Made by a program: the position numbers and the translations under genes. From the NCBI GenBank assembly GCA_963711725.1, contig CAVQFO010000015.1:1-22727 (forward strand): a DNA stretch of 22,727 bases, in the 5' to 3' direction. The stretch comes from CAVQFO01 sp963711725 (lineage in GTDB: Bacteria > Pseudomonadota > Gammaproteobacteria > Nitrococcales > Aquisalimonadaceae). The notes under the pieces were generated by a model. The model was not told the origin of the DNA and did no database searches. It was given only the letters and a program-made list of their open reading frames with translations. This document shows, piece by piece, positions 15,372 to 22,727 of the stretch; position 1 is the first letter of the stretch; every line of letters starts with the position of its first letter.

Positions 15372-18146
15372 GGCGCCTGCTCTGGCTACCTGCCGTGACC
15401 CTGCTGGGAGGCTGCGTGGTTTTCGGCCACAAACCCGCACCCACCATCGGCAGCCTGGACTCCGAACCGCCTCCGCAGGTCAAACGCCAGGCGCCGGTGA
15501 GAGCCGACCGCCAGCAGGTGCTGAACACCTACAAGGAAGCCCTGGATTCACCGGGAATCGGCTCGTTGCGGCCCGAAGCCATGCGCCGGCTGGCGGACCT
15601 GCAACTGGAACTGGCCGCCGACCGGGACGCCGCCGGCCAATCCGTTGGCGATGCGCCCGCCAACGCCGCGCGCGTCTACCGCCAGCTGCTGGAGCACTAT
15701 CCGGACTATTCCGAGGCGGATCAGGTGCTTTATCAGCTGGCCCGCGCCTATGAATTCGACGGTCATCGCGACCAGGCCATGGACGCCCTGAACCGCCTGG
15801 TGGCGGATTTTCCGCGGTCGCCGCTGTACCCGGAAGCCCAGTTCCGCCGCGCCGAAAGCCTGTTCGTGGAGGGCCGCTATCCGCAAGCCGCCTCTGCCTA
15901 CAAGGCCGTGCTCGAACGCGGCGAGCGCACGGGCTTCTACGATCCCGCGCTGTACAAGAGGGGCTGGTCGGATTTCAAGCTCAACCGCTACGACGCGGCG
16001 CTGGAGTCGTTCATCACGCTTTTCGCCCGGGAGACGGACAACGGCCGGATCGCCCCCGCCGACGTTGGCAAGGCAACCCGTGAACGCCTGGAGGACACCC
16101 GCCGGGCCATCAGCCTGTCGTTCTCCTATCTCTCCGGCCCCAAGTCCATCGCCGCCTATTTCGCAGACCACGGGACCGCCCCCTTCGAGGACAGGATCTA
16201 CGAGGACCTGGGCGAGCTCTACCTGGAAAAGGAGCGCTACAACGACGCGGCCGGTGCCTTCCAGGCGTTCGCGGTCAGCCACCCCTCGCACCCCCGAGCG
16301 CCCCTGTTCATGGTCAAGACCATCGAGGCCTACCGGCGCGGCGGTTTCCCCTCCCTGGTCCTGCGCACACGGCTGCAGTTGGCCGAACGCTACGGCCCGG
16401 ATGCAGCCTTTTGGCGTGAACACCCCGTCTCCAGCGTCCCCGAGGCCACTGCGGCCGTCCAGGCCAACCTTAAGGATCTGGCCAAGTACTATCACGCCCG
16501 CGCCCAGAGTGAGCACAAGGCCTCCGACTATGCACAGGCCACCCGCTGGTACGGCGAATACATCCGCTGGTTCCCCCACGACGCGGAAACGCCGAGGCTC
16601 AACTTTCTGCTGGCCGATCTGTTGTTCGAATGGGGCCACTACGAAGGGGCGACCCGCGAGTACGAGCGCACCGCCTATGACGTACTCCGACCATCCCAAG
16701 GCCGCCGAGGCGGGCTACGCGGCGCTGCTGGCCTATGCCAAGCGCGCCAAGGAACTGCAGGGCCCGGCTCAGGCCGCCTGGAAGCGTCAGGCAACCGAAT
16801 CCGCCCTTCGTTTCGCTGCCCGCTTCCCCGATCACCCGAAGGCTCCGGCCGTCTTGACCCACGCCGCGGAAACGCTCTACGCCCAAGGCGACCTGCCCCG
16901 GGCCCGCGAGGCCGCGCAAACAGTCATTCGGCGCTATCCCCAGGCCACCCGCGCGCAAAGGCGTACCGCCTGGACGGTGGAAGGCCACGCCGCATTCGAC
17001 AGCAGCGCCTATGCCGAGGCGGAGGCGGCCTACAAAGCCGCCCTGGTTCTGGTCCCGCCCAACGACAAGGATCGGGCCAAGCTGAAAGAGCGGCTGGCCG
17101 CCTCCGTCTACGAACAGGGCGTAGCCGCACGCAAGGCCGGAGATCTCCACGCCGCGGCCACCCACTTCCTGCGCGTTGCAACGGTGGTGCCGGGCGCGTC
17201 CATCGAGGCCACCTCACTCTACGACGGCGCCGCCGCCCTGCTCGCCTTGAAGGCCTGGCCGGAAGCCATCGCCGTGTTGCAGCGCATGCGCACGAACTTT
17301 CCCAACAACGAACATCAGCCGGAAATCACCCGGCGGCTGGCTGTGGCTTACATGAACAACGGCGACAAGCTGAACGCCGCCGTGGAGTTCGAGCGCATGG
17401 GCCGCAGCGCCGCGCGCAGCCCGGAGGCCCGCCGCGAATCACTGCTCCAGGCGGCCAACCTCTATCGCGAACAAGGTGCCCGGCGGCGTGCAGTTGACAC
17501 CTTGGAAGCCTACGTGAAGGCCTTTCCCCAACCGCCGGAGGCGGCCACCGAGGCCCGCCAGCAGATCGCGGATCTGTATAAACAACAGGGCGATCTGAAG
17601 GCCTATCGGGCGTGGCTGCGGCGATTGATCGACGCGGAAGGACGCGCCGGCAAGGCCAGCACCGAGCGCATGCACTACTTGGCCGCCAACGCCAGCATGG
17701 TGCTCGCCGAAGACGCGCGCCGACGGTATGAAGCCGTGAATCTGGTGGAACCGCTGCGCGACAATCTGCGCGCCAAGAAGAAGGACCTTGAAGCGGCCCT
17801 GGCGGCCTACACCCGCGCGGCGGACTACGGCGTGGCCGACGTAGCCACCGCCGCCACCTTCCATATCGCCGATCTGTACTACGACTTCAGTCGCTCGCTG
17901 CTCAAATCCCAGCGCCCCGGGAACCTCCACGGCGAGGAGCTTGAACAGTACAACCTGATGCTGGAAGACCAGGCATTCCCCTTCGAGGAGAAGGCCATCA
18001 AGATCCACGAGGTCAACATTCACCGGGTGCCCGACGGCTACTACGACCAGTGGATCAAGCGCAGTTTCAAGGAACTGGCCAAGCTGGTTCCCGCCCGGTA
18101 CGCCAAAAAGGAGAGGAGCGATGGCCCCGTCAGCTCGCTGGACTAG
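15368..18146 (+). CDS. large TPR lipoprotein, one frameshift in this sequence
   Basis: Read through one correction, this is a lipoprotein of about 925 residues. It starts at a GTG that overlaps the previous stop, and its lipobox LLGGC has Cys at residue 16. It consists of many TPR-like repeats (YPDYSEADQVLYQLARAYEFDG, YPEAQFRRAESLFVEGRYPQAASAY, then downstream PEITRRLAVAYMNNGDKLNAAVEFERMG). The first frame is coherent up to YERTAYD at about 16681. The second is coherent from YSDHPKAAEAGYAALLAYAKRA, one base later, through to the TAG at 18146. Removing a single G at 16682 joins them. Both parts have the same composition and style, so a sequencing insertion is the simplest explanation. The end overlaps the next lipoprotein gene by 26 nt. 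It is the largest scaffold candidate of the system. Confidence 0.8.
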
Positions 18147-18729
18147 AGCGCTTGCCGGTGCGGCGGTTCTCGTGGTGCTGCTGGCGGGCTGCAGCACCGT
18201 GGGCACACCGGAGAAGGCCGAGAACGCCAAGGCCGACAATGCGACCAAGATCGATCCGGCTGTTCGCGACGCGTTCCAGGACGGCTTGACGCGTCTCAAG
18301 GCCGAAGACTACCGGGCGGCCATCGCGGATTTCGACAGGGTCGCGAAGGCACGCCCCAAAGACGCCTCGCCGCTGCTCAATCTGGCTTTGGCTCAGCGTG
18401 AAAGCGGCGATCTCGCCGCCGCGGAGCAGACGCTGATCCGGGCCGCGCAGGTGGCACCCGACGATGCCCGTATCCACAACGAGCTGGGCATCACCTATCG
18501 TTTGGACGGCAAGTTCCAACAGGCCCGGGAGGCGTACGAGGCGGCTCTGAAGCTCAAACCGGACTACGCCCGGGCCCACCTCAATCTGGGCGTACTGTGT
18601 GATCTGTATCTCCAACAGCTGGACTGTGCATTGGCACACTACAAGCAGTTCCAGGCCCTGACGCCCACGGAAGATAAACAGGTGAACCTATGGATCGTGG
18701 ATCTCGGTCGTCGCGTCGGCGGCAAGTGA
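18121..18729 (+). CDS. small TPR lipoprotein
   Basis: This encodes a 202-residue lipoprotein with lipobox LLAGC (Cys24) after a hydrophobic segment. About four TPR units lie between residues 50 and 185 (FQDGLTRLKAEDYRAAIADF, LALAQRESGDLAAAEQTLIRAA, ELGITYRLDGKFQQAREAYEAAL, LGVLCDLYLQQLDCALAHY). A strong ribosome site (AGGAGAGGAG) precedes the ATG at 18121, inside the 3' end of the large TPR gene. The stop overlaps the next start as GTGA. Size and design resemble pilotin-like TPR lipoproteins such as PilF that help outer-membrane complexes assemble. That role is only an analogy here. Confidence 0.85.
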   Translation: MAPSARWTRALAGAAVLVVLLAGCSTVGTPEKAENAKADNATKIDPAVRDAFQDGLTRLKAEDYRAAIADFDRVAKARPKDASPLLNLALAQRESGDLAAAEQTLIRAAQVAPDDARIHNELGITYRLDGKFQQAREAYEAALKLKPDYARAHLNLGVLCDLYLQQLDCALAHYKQFQALTPTEDKQVNLWIVDLGRRVGGK

Positions 18730-19022
18730 CGCGGCTGTCCCTGGCGGGTGCGATGCTGCTGGCGTGCGTACCGTTGCTGGCCGGCGCCGCCAACGCGCCC
18801 AAGAAAAGCAACCGCGCCCGGCGCCTGGAAGGCATGGCCGTCATTGGCAACCAGGAGCTGCCGAAGTCGCTGTATATCGTGCCCTGGAAACAGGCGCACA
18901 TGGCGGGCGGGTTTCCGCCCCCTGCTCCGGCGCTGGAGGCCGATCCGGTCACGGCGGTGGATCCGCCGGTGTTCCGCCGGCAACTGCAGTTCTACGACGC
19001 CGCTCAGCGCGGCCACAACTGA
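18726..19022 (+). CDS. small secreted protein of unknown function
   Basis: I choose the GTG at 18726 (98 residues). It overlaps the upstream stop as GTGA and puts the signal peptide (TRLSLAGAMLLACVPLLAGAANA) right at the N terminus. An ATG at 18690 in the same frame would add 12 charged residues before it. The mature protein is about 75 residues, with a distinctive GNQELPKSLYIVPWK segment and a Pro-rich tail. I recall similar small proteins just upstream of TolQ/ExbD genes in comparable clusters but know of no function. It could be a periplasmic plug or partner of the motor complex. Confidence 0.65.
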   Translation: MTRLSLAGAMLLACVPLLAGAANAPKKSNRARRLEGMAVIGNQELPKSLYIVPWKQAHMAGGFPPPAPALEADPVTAVDPPVFRRQLQFYDAAQRGHN

Positions 19023-19059
19023 GTCACTATTCGAACAATCGCGTTCAGGGGAAAAGAAG

Positions 19060-19713
19060 ATGGATTTCTATAACGGGATCGTGGGGTTCTTTCAATCGGG
19101 TGGCGCATTCATGTACCCCATTCTACTCGTGCTGGCGCTGGGTGCCGCCATCGCCATCGAGCGATATGTCTACCTGAGCATCGCCAAGACCAGCAATCGG
19201 CGCGTCTGGAACCAGGTGATGCCGATGCTGCAGGCCGGGAAGTTCCGAGACGCCATGACCGCCGTGGGCAAGTCCCGCTCGGCGATCGGCAAGATCCTGG
19301 GCTATGGCCTGGCCCGCATGTCCACGGCGCGACGTCGGGACGAGCTGGAGTTGGCCATGGAGGAAGGTCTGATGGAAGTGATTCCCCGTCTTGAGAAACG
19401 CACCCACTACCTGGCCACCTTCGCCAACCTGGCCACGTTGCTGGGGCTGCTGGGCACCATCATCGGCCTGATTCAGGCCTTCACCGCGGTCTCCAACGCC
19501 AATCCCGCGGAGAAGGCGGACCTGCTTTCCGCCAGTATCTCGGTGGCCATGAACACCACCGCCTTCGGGCTCATGGTGGGCATTCCCCTGCTTCTGGTGC
19601 ACACCGTGCTGCAGACCAAGGCCACCGAAGTCATCGATAGCCTGGAGATGGCCTCCGTGCGGCTGGTGAACATCATCTCCGAGCGCTCCTCCCGCAAGGA
19701 AGAGGCCGCCTGA
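19060..19713 (+). CDS. TolQ/ExbB/MotA-family proton channel protein
   Basis: This encodes a 217-residue inner-membrane protein starting at the ATG at 19060, with an AGGGGAAAAG ribosome site. It has three membrane segments: about 18-37 (FMYPILLVLALGAAIAIERY), 120-143 (TFANLATLLGLLGTIIGLIQAF) and 160-183 (ISVAMNTTAFGLMVGIPLLL). The large cytoplasmic loop lies between the first two. These are the signature segments of the TolQ/ExbB family, which forms a pentameric proton-driven motor with ExbD/TolR dimers. The stop and the following ATG share bases (TGATG), so it is coupled to the first ExbD gene. It is not adjacent to tolA/tolB/pal, so it is unlikely to be the Tol system proper. Confidence 0.92.
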   Translation: MDFYNGIVGFFQSGGAFMYPILLVLALGAAIAIERYVYLSIAKTSNRRVWNQVMPMLQAGKFRDAMTAVGKSRSAIGKILGYGLARMSTARRRDELELAMEEGLMEVIPRLEKRTHYLATFANLATLLGLLGTIIGLIQAFTAVSNANPAEKADLLSASISVAMNTTAFGLMVGIPLLLVHTVLQTKATEVIDSLEMASVRLVNIISERSSRKEEAA

Positions 19714-20213
19714 TGCGATCCCGCATCCGCCACAGCCGCCACAAGGAGGTCACCGAGTTGAACGTGACCGCCTTCATGAACCTGATGGTGGTGCTGGTCC
19801 CGTTCCTGCTGGTGATGGCGGTGTTCTCGCGGATGACCATCCTGGAGCTGAGCCTGCCGACCAGCGACAACGGTGCCAATCAGCCCCAGCCGGCTCATCT
19901 GGACCTGGAGGTTATCGTCCGAAAGGACAGCGTGGATATCGGCGCCCGCGGGCAGGGAGTGATCAACCACATTCCTGATACCGACAAGGGCCACGACCTG
20001 GCGGCCGTCTCCAAGGCGCTTCAGAAATTCAAGGACAAGTTCCCCGACAAGACCGACGCCACCGTCCTGCTGGAACCTCAGATCCCCTACCAGCAGGTGG
20101 TCTCCGTCATGGACACCGTGCGCATGGCGCGGGTGGAGGACAACGGCGAGGCCCGCAAGCGGGAACTGTTCCCGGACATCTCCATCGGCGACGCTCCGGT
20201 GAAAACCAAATAG
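19713..20213 (+). CDS. ExbD/TolR-family protein, first copy, lacking the usual Asp
   Basis: This encodes a 166-residue protein with a short cytoplasmic N terminus, one membrane segment (about 20-42) and a periplasmic domain ending in the conserved dimer-forming region (DATVLLEPQIPYQQVVSVMDTVR), where QIPYQQVV is typical ExbD. In most ExbD and TolR proteins the membrane segment holds an essential proton-carrying Asp. Here the equivalent segment reads FMNLMVVLVPFLLV with Asn at residue 23 (codon 19779-19781). So this copy probably cannot carry protons by itself and may act with the second ExbD, which has the Asp. It overlaps TolQ by one base; the second ExbD starts 16 nt after it. Confidence 0.88.
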   Translation: MRSRIRHSRHKEVTELNVTAFMNLMVVLVPFLLVMAVFSRMTILELSLPTSDNGANQPQPAHLDLEVIVRKDSVDIGARGQGVINHIPDTDKGHDLAAVSKALQKFKDKFPDKTDATVLLEPQIPYQQVVSVMDTVRMARVEDNGEARKRELFPDISIGDAPVKTK

Positions 20214-20229
20214 CGCGGAAAACAGAATC

Positions 20230-20741
20230 ATGAAGAAATCCCGTCGCGCAAGACGCATGGAACGACATCATCGACGGGCCCGCCGCACCGCGGGCCTGCA
20301 CCTGATTTCGCTGATGGACATCTTCACCATCCTGGTGTTCTTCCTGCTGGTGAATTCCTCGGATGTGCAGGACGTGCCCAACCGTAAAGCCATTGAGCTG
20401 CCCACGTCGATGGCCTACCAGAAGCCCCAGGAAACCCTGGTGGTCATGGTCACCAGCCGGAACATCATCGTCCAGGGACACTCCGTGGCGTCGGTCGCCG
20501 AGGTCGAAAAGAACAAGGCACTGGATATCGCCCCGCTGCGTCAGGCCCTGCTAGAACAGGCGGGCAACCGCCTGACCCACGGCCCAAGGCCGGGCAGGAC
20601 CAGGGCGAAGTCACCATCATGGGGGACAAGTCGATCCCCTACCACGTGCTGAAGCGCGTCATGGCGACGTGCACCAAGGCCGGCTTCGGCCAGGTGTCCC
20701 TGGCGGTTCTGGAGAAATCGCTGAAGGGGGACAAATCGTGA
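20230..20741 (+). CDS. ExbD/TolR-family protein, second copy, frameshifted
   Basis: The N terminus is strongly basic (MKKSRRARRMERHHRRARR). One membrane segment follows, with the conserved Asp at residue 30 (LMDIFTILVFFLLV). The frame as given breaks after QAGNRLTHGP near 20585 and ends early at 20652. One base over, the family's C-terminal part continues (GQDQGEVTIMGDKSIPYHVL, then MATCTKAGFGQVSLAVLEKS) to a TGA at 20739-20741. One missing C in the CCC run at 20584-20586 would join them into about 170 residues, the normal ExbD length. The stop overlaps the GTG of the AgmX-like gene. This is the copy expected to carry protons with TolQ. Confidence 0.82.
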
Positions 20742-21700
20742 GCACCGCGTACTACCAGACGCCCATCCTGCCCTGGAGTCCGATGGGCGATGACGAGCGC
20801 CGGTTCCGGCGCATCCTGCTCTGGGTGCTCGCCATCTCCGTGCTGGCCGGGCTGATCATTCCGTTTCTCCCGGTAAACAAGCGGAAACACCATCACCCCA
20901 GTGCCGCCGCGGATCGCCAAACTGGTGATCGAGAGGGAAAAGCGCCCACCTCCTCCGCCGCCACCCAAACAGCCCGAACCGGCGGCGGAGAAGCCCAAGC
21001 CAAAACCCGAACCCAAACCGGAGGCCAAAACCACCCAAACCGAGCCCGAGGCCAAACGAAGCCCGAGCCCAAGGCAGCGCCCAAACCCTCCGTGGCCAAA
21101 GCCAGGGAAAAGGCGAGCAGATCCGGTGTATTGGCATTTACGGACGAACTGGCGGACCTGAGGGACAAACCCGTGGCGGCACAACTGGAGGCCCATGGGA
21201 CATTAAGCAAAGGCAGCAAACAACCGTCCATAGCGACCGTGCCATCATCACCTCCAACGTGGGCAGCGGCAGCCGGGGCATCAACACCAGCTCCCTCAGC
21301 CGCGACACCGGCGGTGGCGGCCTGGCCTCCCGCCAAACCAGCAAGGTCACCAGCGCCGAAGCTCAAGCGATGCCGCCCACACCCGAGCGGAGAACAATGC
21401 CAAACGCCGGGCGACGCGCACCGACGAAGAAATCACCTTAGTCTTCGACCGCAGCAAGAGTGCCTTCAATCGGCTCTATCGCCGCGCCCTGCGCCGCAAC
21501 CCCACGCTTCAGGGCACCGTGGTGGTCCGACTAACCATCGCCCCCTCCGGCCAGGTCACGGCAGCCAAGGTCATCTCCAGCCAACTCGAAGACCCGAACC
21601 TGGAGCATAAGATCGTATTGCGGGTGCTGGGCCTGCATTTTGCCGCCAAAGCGTGAAGGCTACGACGGTGGAATATCCCATCGACTTCTTCCCATCATGA
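20738..21700 (+). pseudogene. TonB-like protein with AgmX/PglI C-terminal domain, five frameshifts
   Basis: It starts at a GTG overlapping the ExbD2 stop. An N-terminal membrane anchor (RILLWVLAISVLAGLIIPFL) is followed by PPRIAKLVIEREK and a periplasm-spanning Pro/Lys/Glu-rich stretch. A glycine-rich linker follows (ITSNVGSGSRGINTSSLSRD). The C-terminal domain (ITLVFDRSKSAFNRLYRRAL, then VVRLTIAPSGQVTAAKVISS) I recognise as AgmX/PglI type, related to TonB C-terminal domains, ending VEYPIDFFPS at the TGA at 21698-21700. To follow it one must change frame at about 20885, 21054, 21217, 21375 and 21652. Four changes are single-base losses and one a gain. No substitution stop interrupts the correct path, so sequencing error is likely and the gene is probably intact in the organism. 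It would transmit motor energy to the outer membrane. Confidence 0.78.
20946..21090 (+). repeat. low-complexity Pro/Lys/Glu-coding stretch
   Basis: This part of the AgmX/TonB-like gene codes for runs of Pro, then alternating Lys-Pro and Glu-Pro (PPPPPPPKQPEP, KPKPKPEPKPEAK), as in the stiff periplasm-spanning linker of TonB proteins. The DNA is built of near-repeated CCCAAA/CCCGAA units, a sequence type prone to slippage and to indel errors. One of the frame changes (about 21054) lies inside it. Confidence 0.6.
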
Positions 21701-21719
21701 GGCGGGAGGGCTGCCGGCG

Positions 21720-22722
21720 TCAGACCATCCTGGAGCACCACCTTCCCTCGGGGGTGCTGGTGCTCCAGGTATTCCAGGGCGCCGCACGGCCTCGGACAAC
21801 GGAAAGACACGATCAACGTGAGTTTGATTGTCCCTCTTCCACCAGCCGGGCGATCTCCCGAAGCTGGGCGCCGTCGGGCGCATGAACAAATAACGGTATT
21901 CACGCCGGCGTTGGCGGCCGCCCGGGCGTATTTCCGGTTCATCAGGGCCAGCGCCGACCGCAACACCGGGTTGATCTTCAATTCTCGCGCGGTTCGCGCG
22001 TCCGGCAGATCGGAAATGCTAACCATCCGTCCTCCCGGCTTCATGACCCCGTAGGATTTCCGCTGCATTTCTCCGCCCACCGTGTCGAACACAACATCCA
22101 TATCGGACAGCGGTTGGAAAAATCCTCTTGGTGGTAATCGATCACCGACTCGGCCCCGAGTGTTTGCAGCCACTCCCGAGCATTCCCGCCCGCCGTACAG
22201 GCGACGTGCGCCCCCAGGTAATGGGCCAGTTGCACTGCGAAGCTACCCACTCCGCCCGATCCGCCATGGATCAGAATACGCTCACGGGGTTTGAGTTCAG
22301 CCATGTCTACCAGCGCCTGCCAGCAGGTCAGTCCAACCAGAGGCAGGGAAGCCGCCTGTTCATGAGAAGAACAGTTGTCCGGTTTGGGGGCCACCAACTG
22401 GTAGTCCACAGCAACCTGTTCCGCAAAGGCACCCAGCCGCCCCTTGGCCACCCGGGTAAACACGGCATCGCCCACAGAAAAGCCCGACACCTGTGAACCC
22501 ACCGCCCGAACCACACCGGAACACTCGTTGCCGAGGATGGCCGGAAGTTTGAGCCGGAGCACTGGTTTAGGAGCGACCGCGCACCGTCTTGTAGTCCAGC
22601 GGGTTGATGCCGGCGGCATGCACGTCGATCAGAACGTCTTCCGGCCCCATATGAGGACTCGGCACGTCCGCGTAGGCGATGCGGTCGTTACTGCCGTAGG
22701 CGCGCATTAAAACGGCTTTCAT
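21720..22722 (-). pseudogene. quinone-oxidoreductase-like zinc-independent MDR protein, many frameshifts
   Basis: The start is the ATG at 22722 (MKAVLMRAYGSNDRIAYADV). The protein can be followed only by changing frame about eight times: near 22570, 22120 and roughly six times between 21900 and 21725. The pieces fit an NADPH:quinone reductase of about 333 residues. They are HAAGINPLDYKTVRG, LPAILGNECSGVV, the Rossmann motif ILIHGGSGGVGSFAVQLAHY, MDVVFDTVGGEMQRKSYGVM, GTIKLTL, DRVFPLSEAV and ALEYLEHQHPRGKVVLQ, ending near a TGA at 21722-21720. The gene is convergent with the AgmX-like gene and probably unrelated to it. Many 1-nt losses sit in homopolymers, and conserved residues are kept. That points to low sequence accuracy at this end, though a decaying gene is not excluded. 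Confidence 0.7.
21729..21769. terminator. 12-bp inverted repeat between convergent genes, possible terminator
   Basis: CCTGGAGCACCA (21729-21740) pairs perfectly with TGGTGCTCCAGG (21758-21769) across a 17-nt loop. It lies 28 nt after the stop of the AgmX-like gene and inside the 3' end of the opposing gene, so it could end transcription from the left. There is no T-run on either side, and the arms also encode conserved LEHQ and VVLQ residues of the opposing gene. Chance or coding constraint is therefore possible. Confidence 0.35.
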
Positions 22723-22727
22723 GGCGA

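Noticed and set aside
19060..21700. Tol-Pal or classical TonB-ExbB-ExbD siderophore system
   Set aside because: No tolA, tolB, pal or TonB-dependent receptor nearby; two ExbD copies and an AgmX-type domain indicate a different motor family.

Overview
The window is GC-rich, almost entirely coding DNA from a Gram-negative bacterium. It carries lipoprotein signals, outer-membrane barrels, a Tat signal, periplasmic c-type cytochromes and a TolQ/ExbD/TonB-like motor. The gene families (DUF4266, DUF3570, ApbE, TlpA, an OMP_myx_plus-type barrel, AgmX/PglI C-terminal domain) suggest a gammaproteobacterium, but I cannot name a genus. I see no rRNA, tRNA, CRISPR array, insertion sequence or phage gene.

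Layout. (1) Positions 4-5399, minus strand: three exported proteins in a probable operon. They are a 410-aa periplasmic protein with one CxxCH, an 839-aa lipoprotein with two CxxCH sites and a LamG-like domain, and a 530-aa Tat-exported DUF1501-like protein. (2) Positions 5400-5792: the only real intergenic region, a divergent and comparatively AT-rich promoter region with a stem-loop leader on the rightward side. (3) Positions 5793-21700, plus strand: one tight run of about 15 genes, mostly overlapping or a few bases apart. In order: a HzsA-like dihaem lipoprotein, an SH3-barrel protein, a second outer-membrane barrel, a TlpA thioredoxin, a DUF4266 lipoprotein, a DUF3570 barrel, the flavin transferase ApbE, a coiled-coil periplasmic protein, three TPR proteins (two of them lipoproteins), a small secreted protein, TolQ/ExbB, two ExbD proteins and a TonB/AgmX-like protein. 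(4) Positions 21720-22722, minus strand: a convergent quinone-oxidoreductase-type MDR gene, badly disrupted by indels.

Reading of the system (inference). The rightward run looks like a trans-envelope machine. TolQ-ExbD-ExbD-AgmX would harvest the proton-motive force at the inner membrane, the TPR proteins would form a periplasmic scaffold, and the barrels with DUF4266 would be the outer-membrane end. TlpA and ApbE would keep cysteines reduced and attach FMN. The flanking cytochrome, LamG and Tat proteins could be its redox cargo or partners. I know of no established function for the assembly as a whole; this is the main candidate for an undescribed system.

Sequence quality. Conserved protein motifs change frame by single bases at about 10648, 16682 and 20585, five times in the AgmX gene, and about eight times in the MDR gene. 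I saw no such shift in the first 10 kb. Almost all are 1-nt indels with the conserved residues preserved, so sequencing error rising toward the right end is more likely than gene decay. The affected genes should be read as probably intact in the organism.
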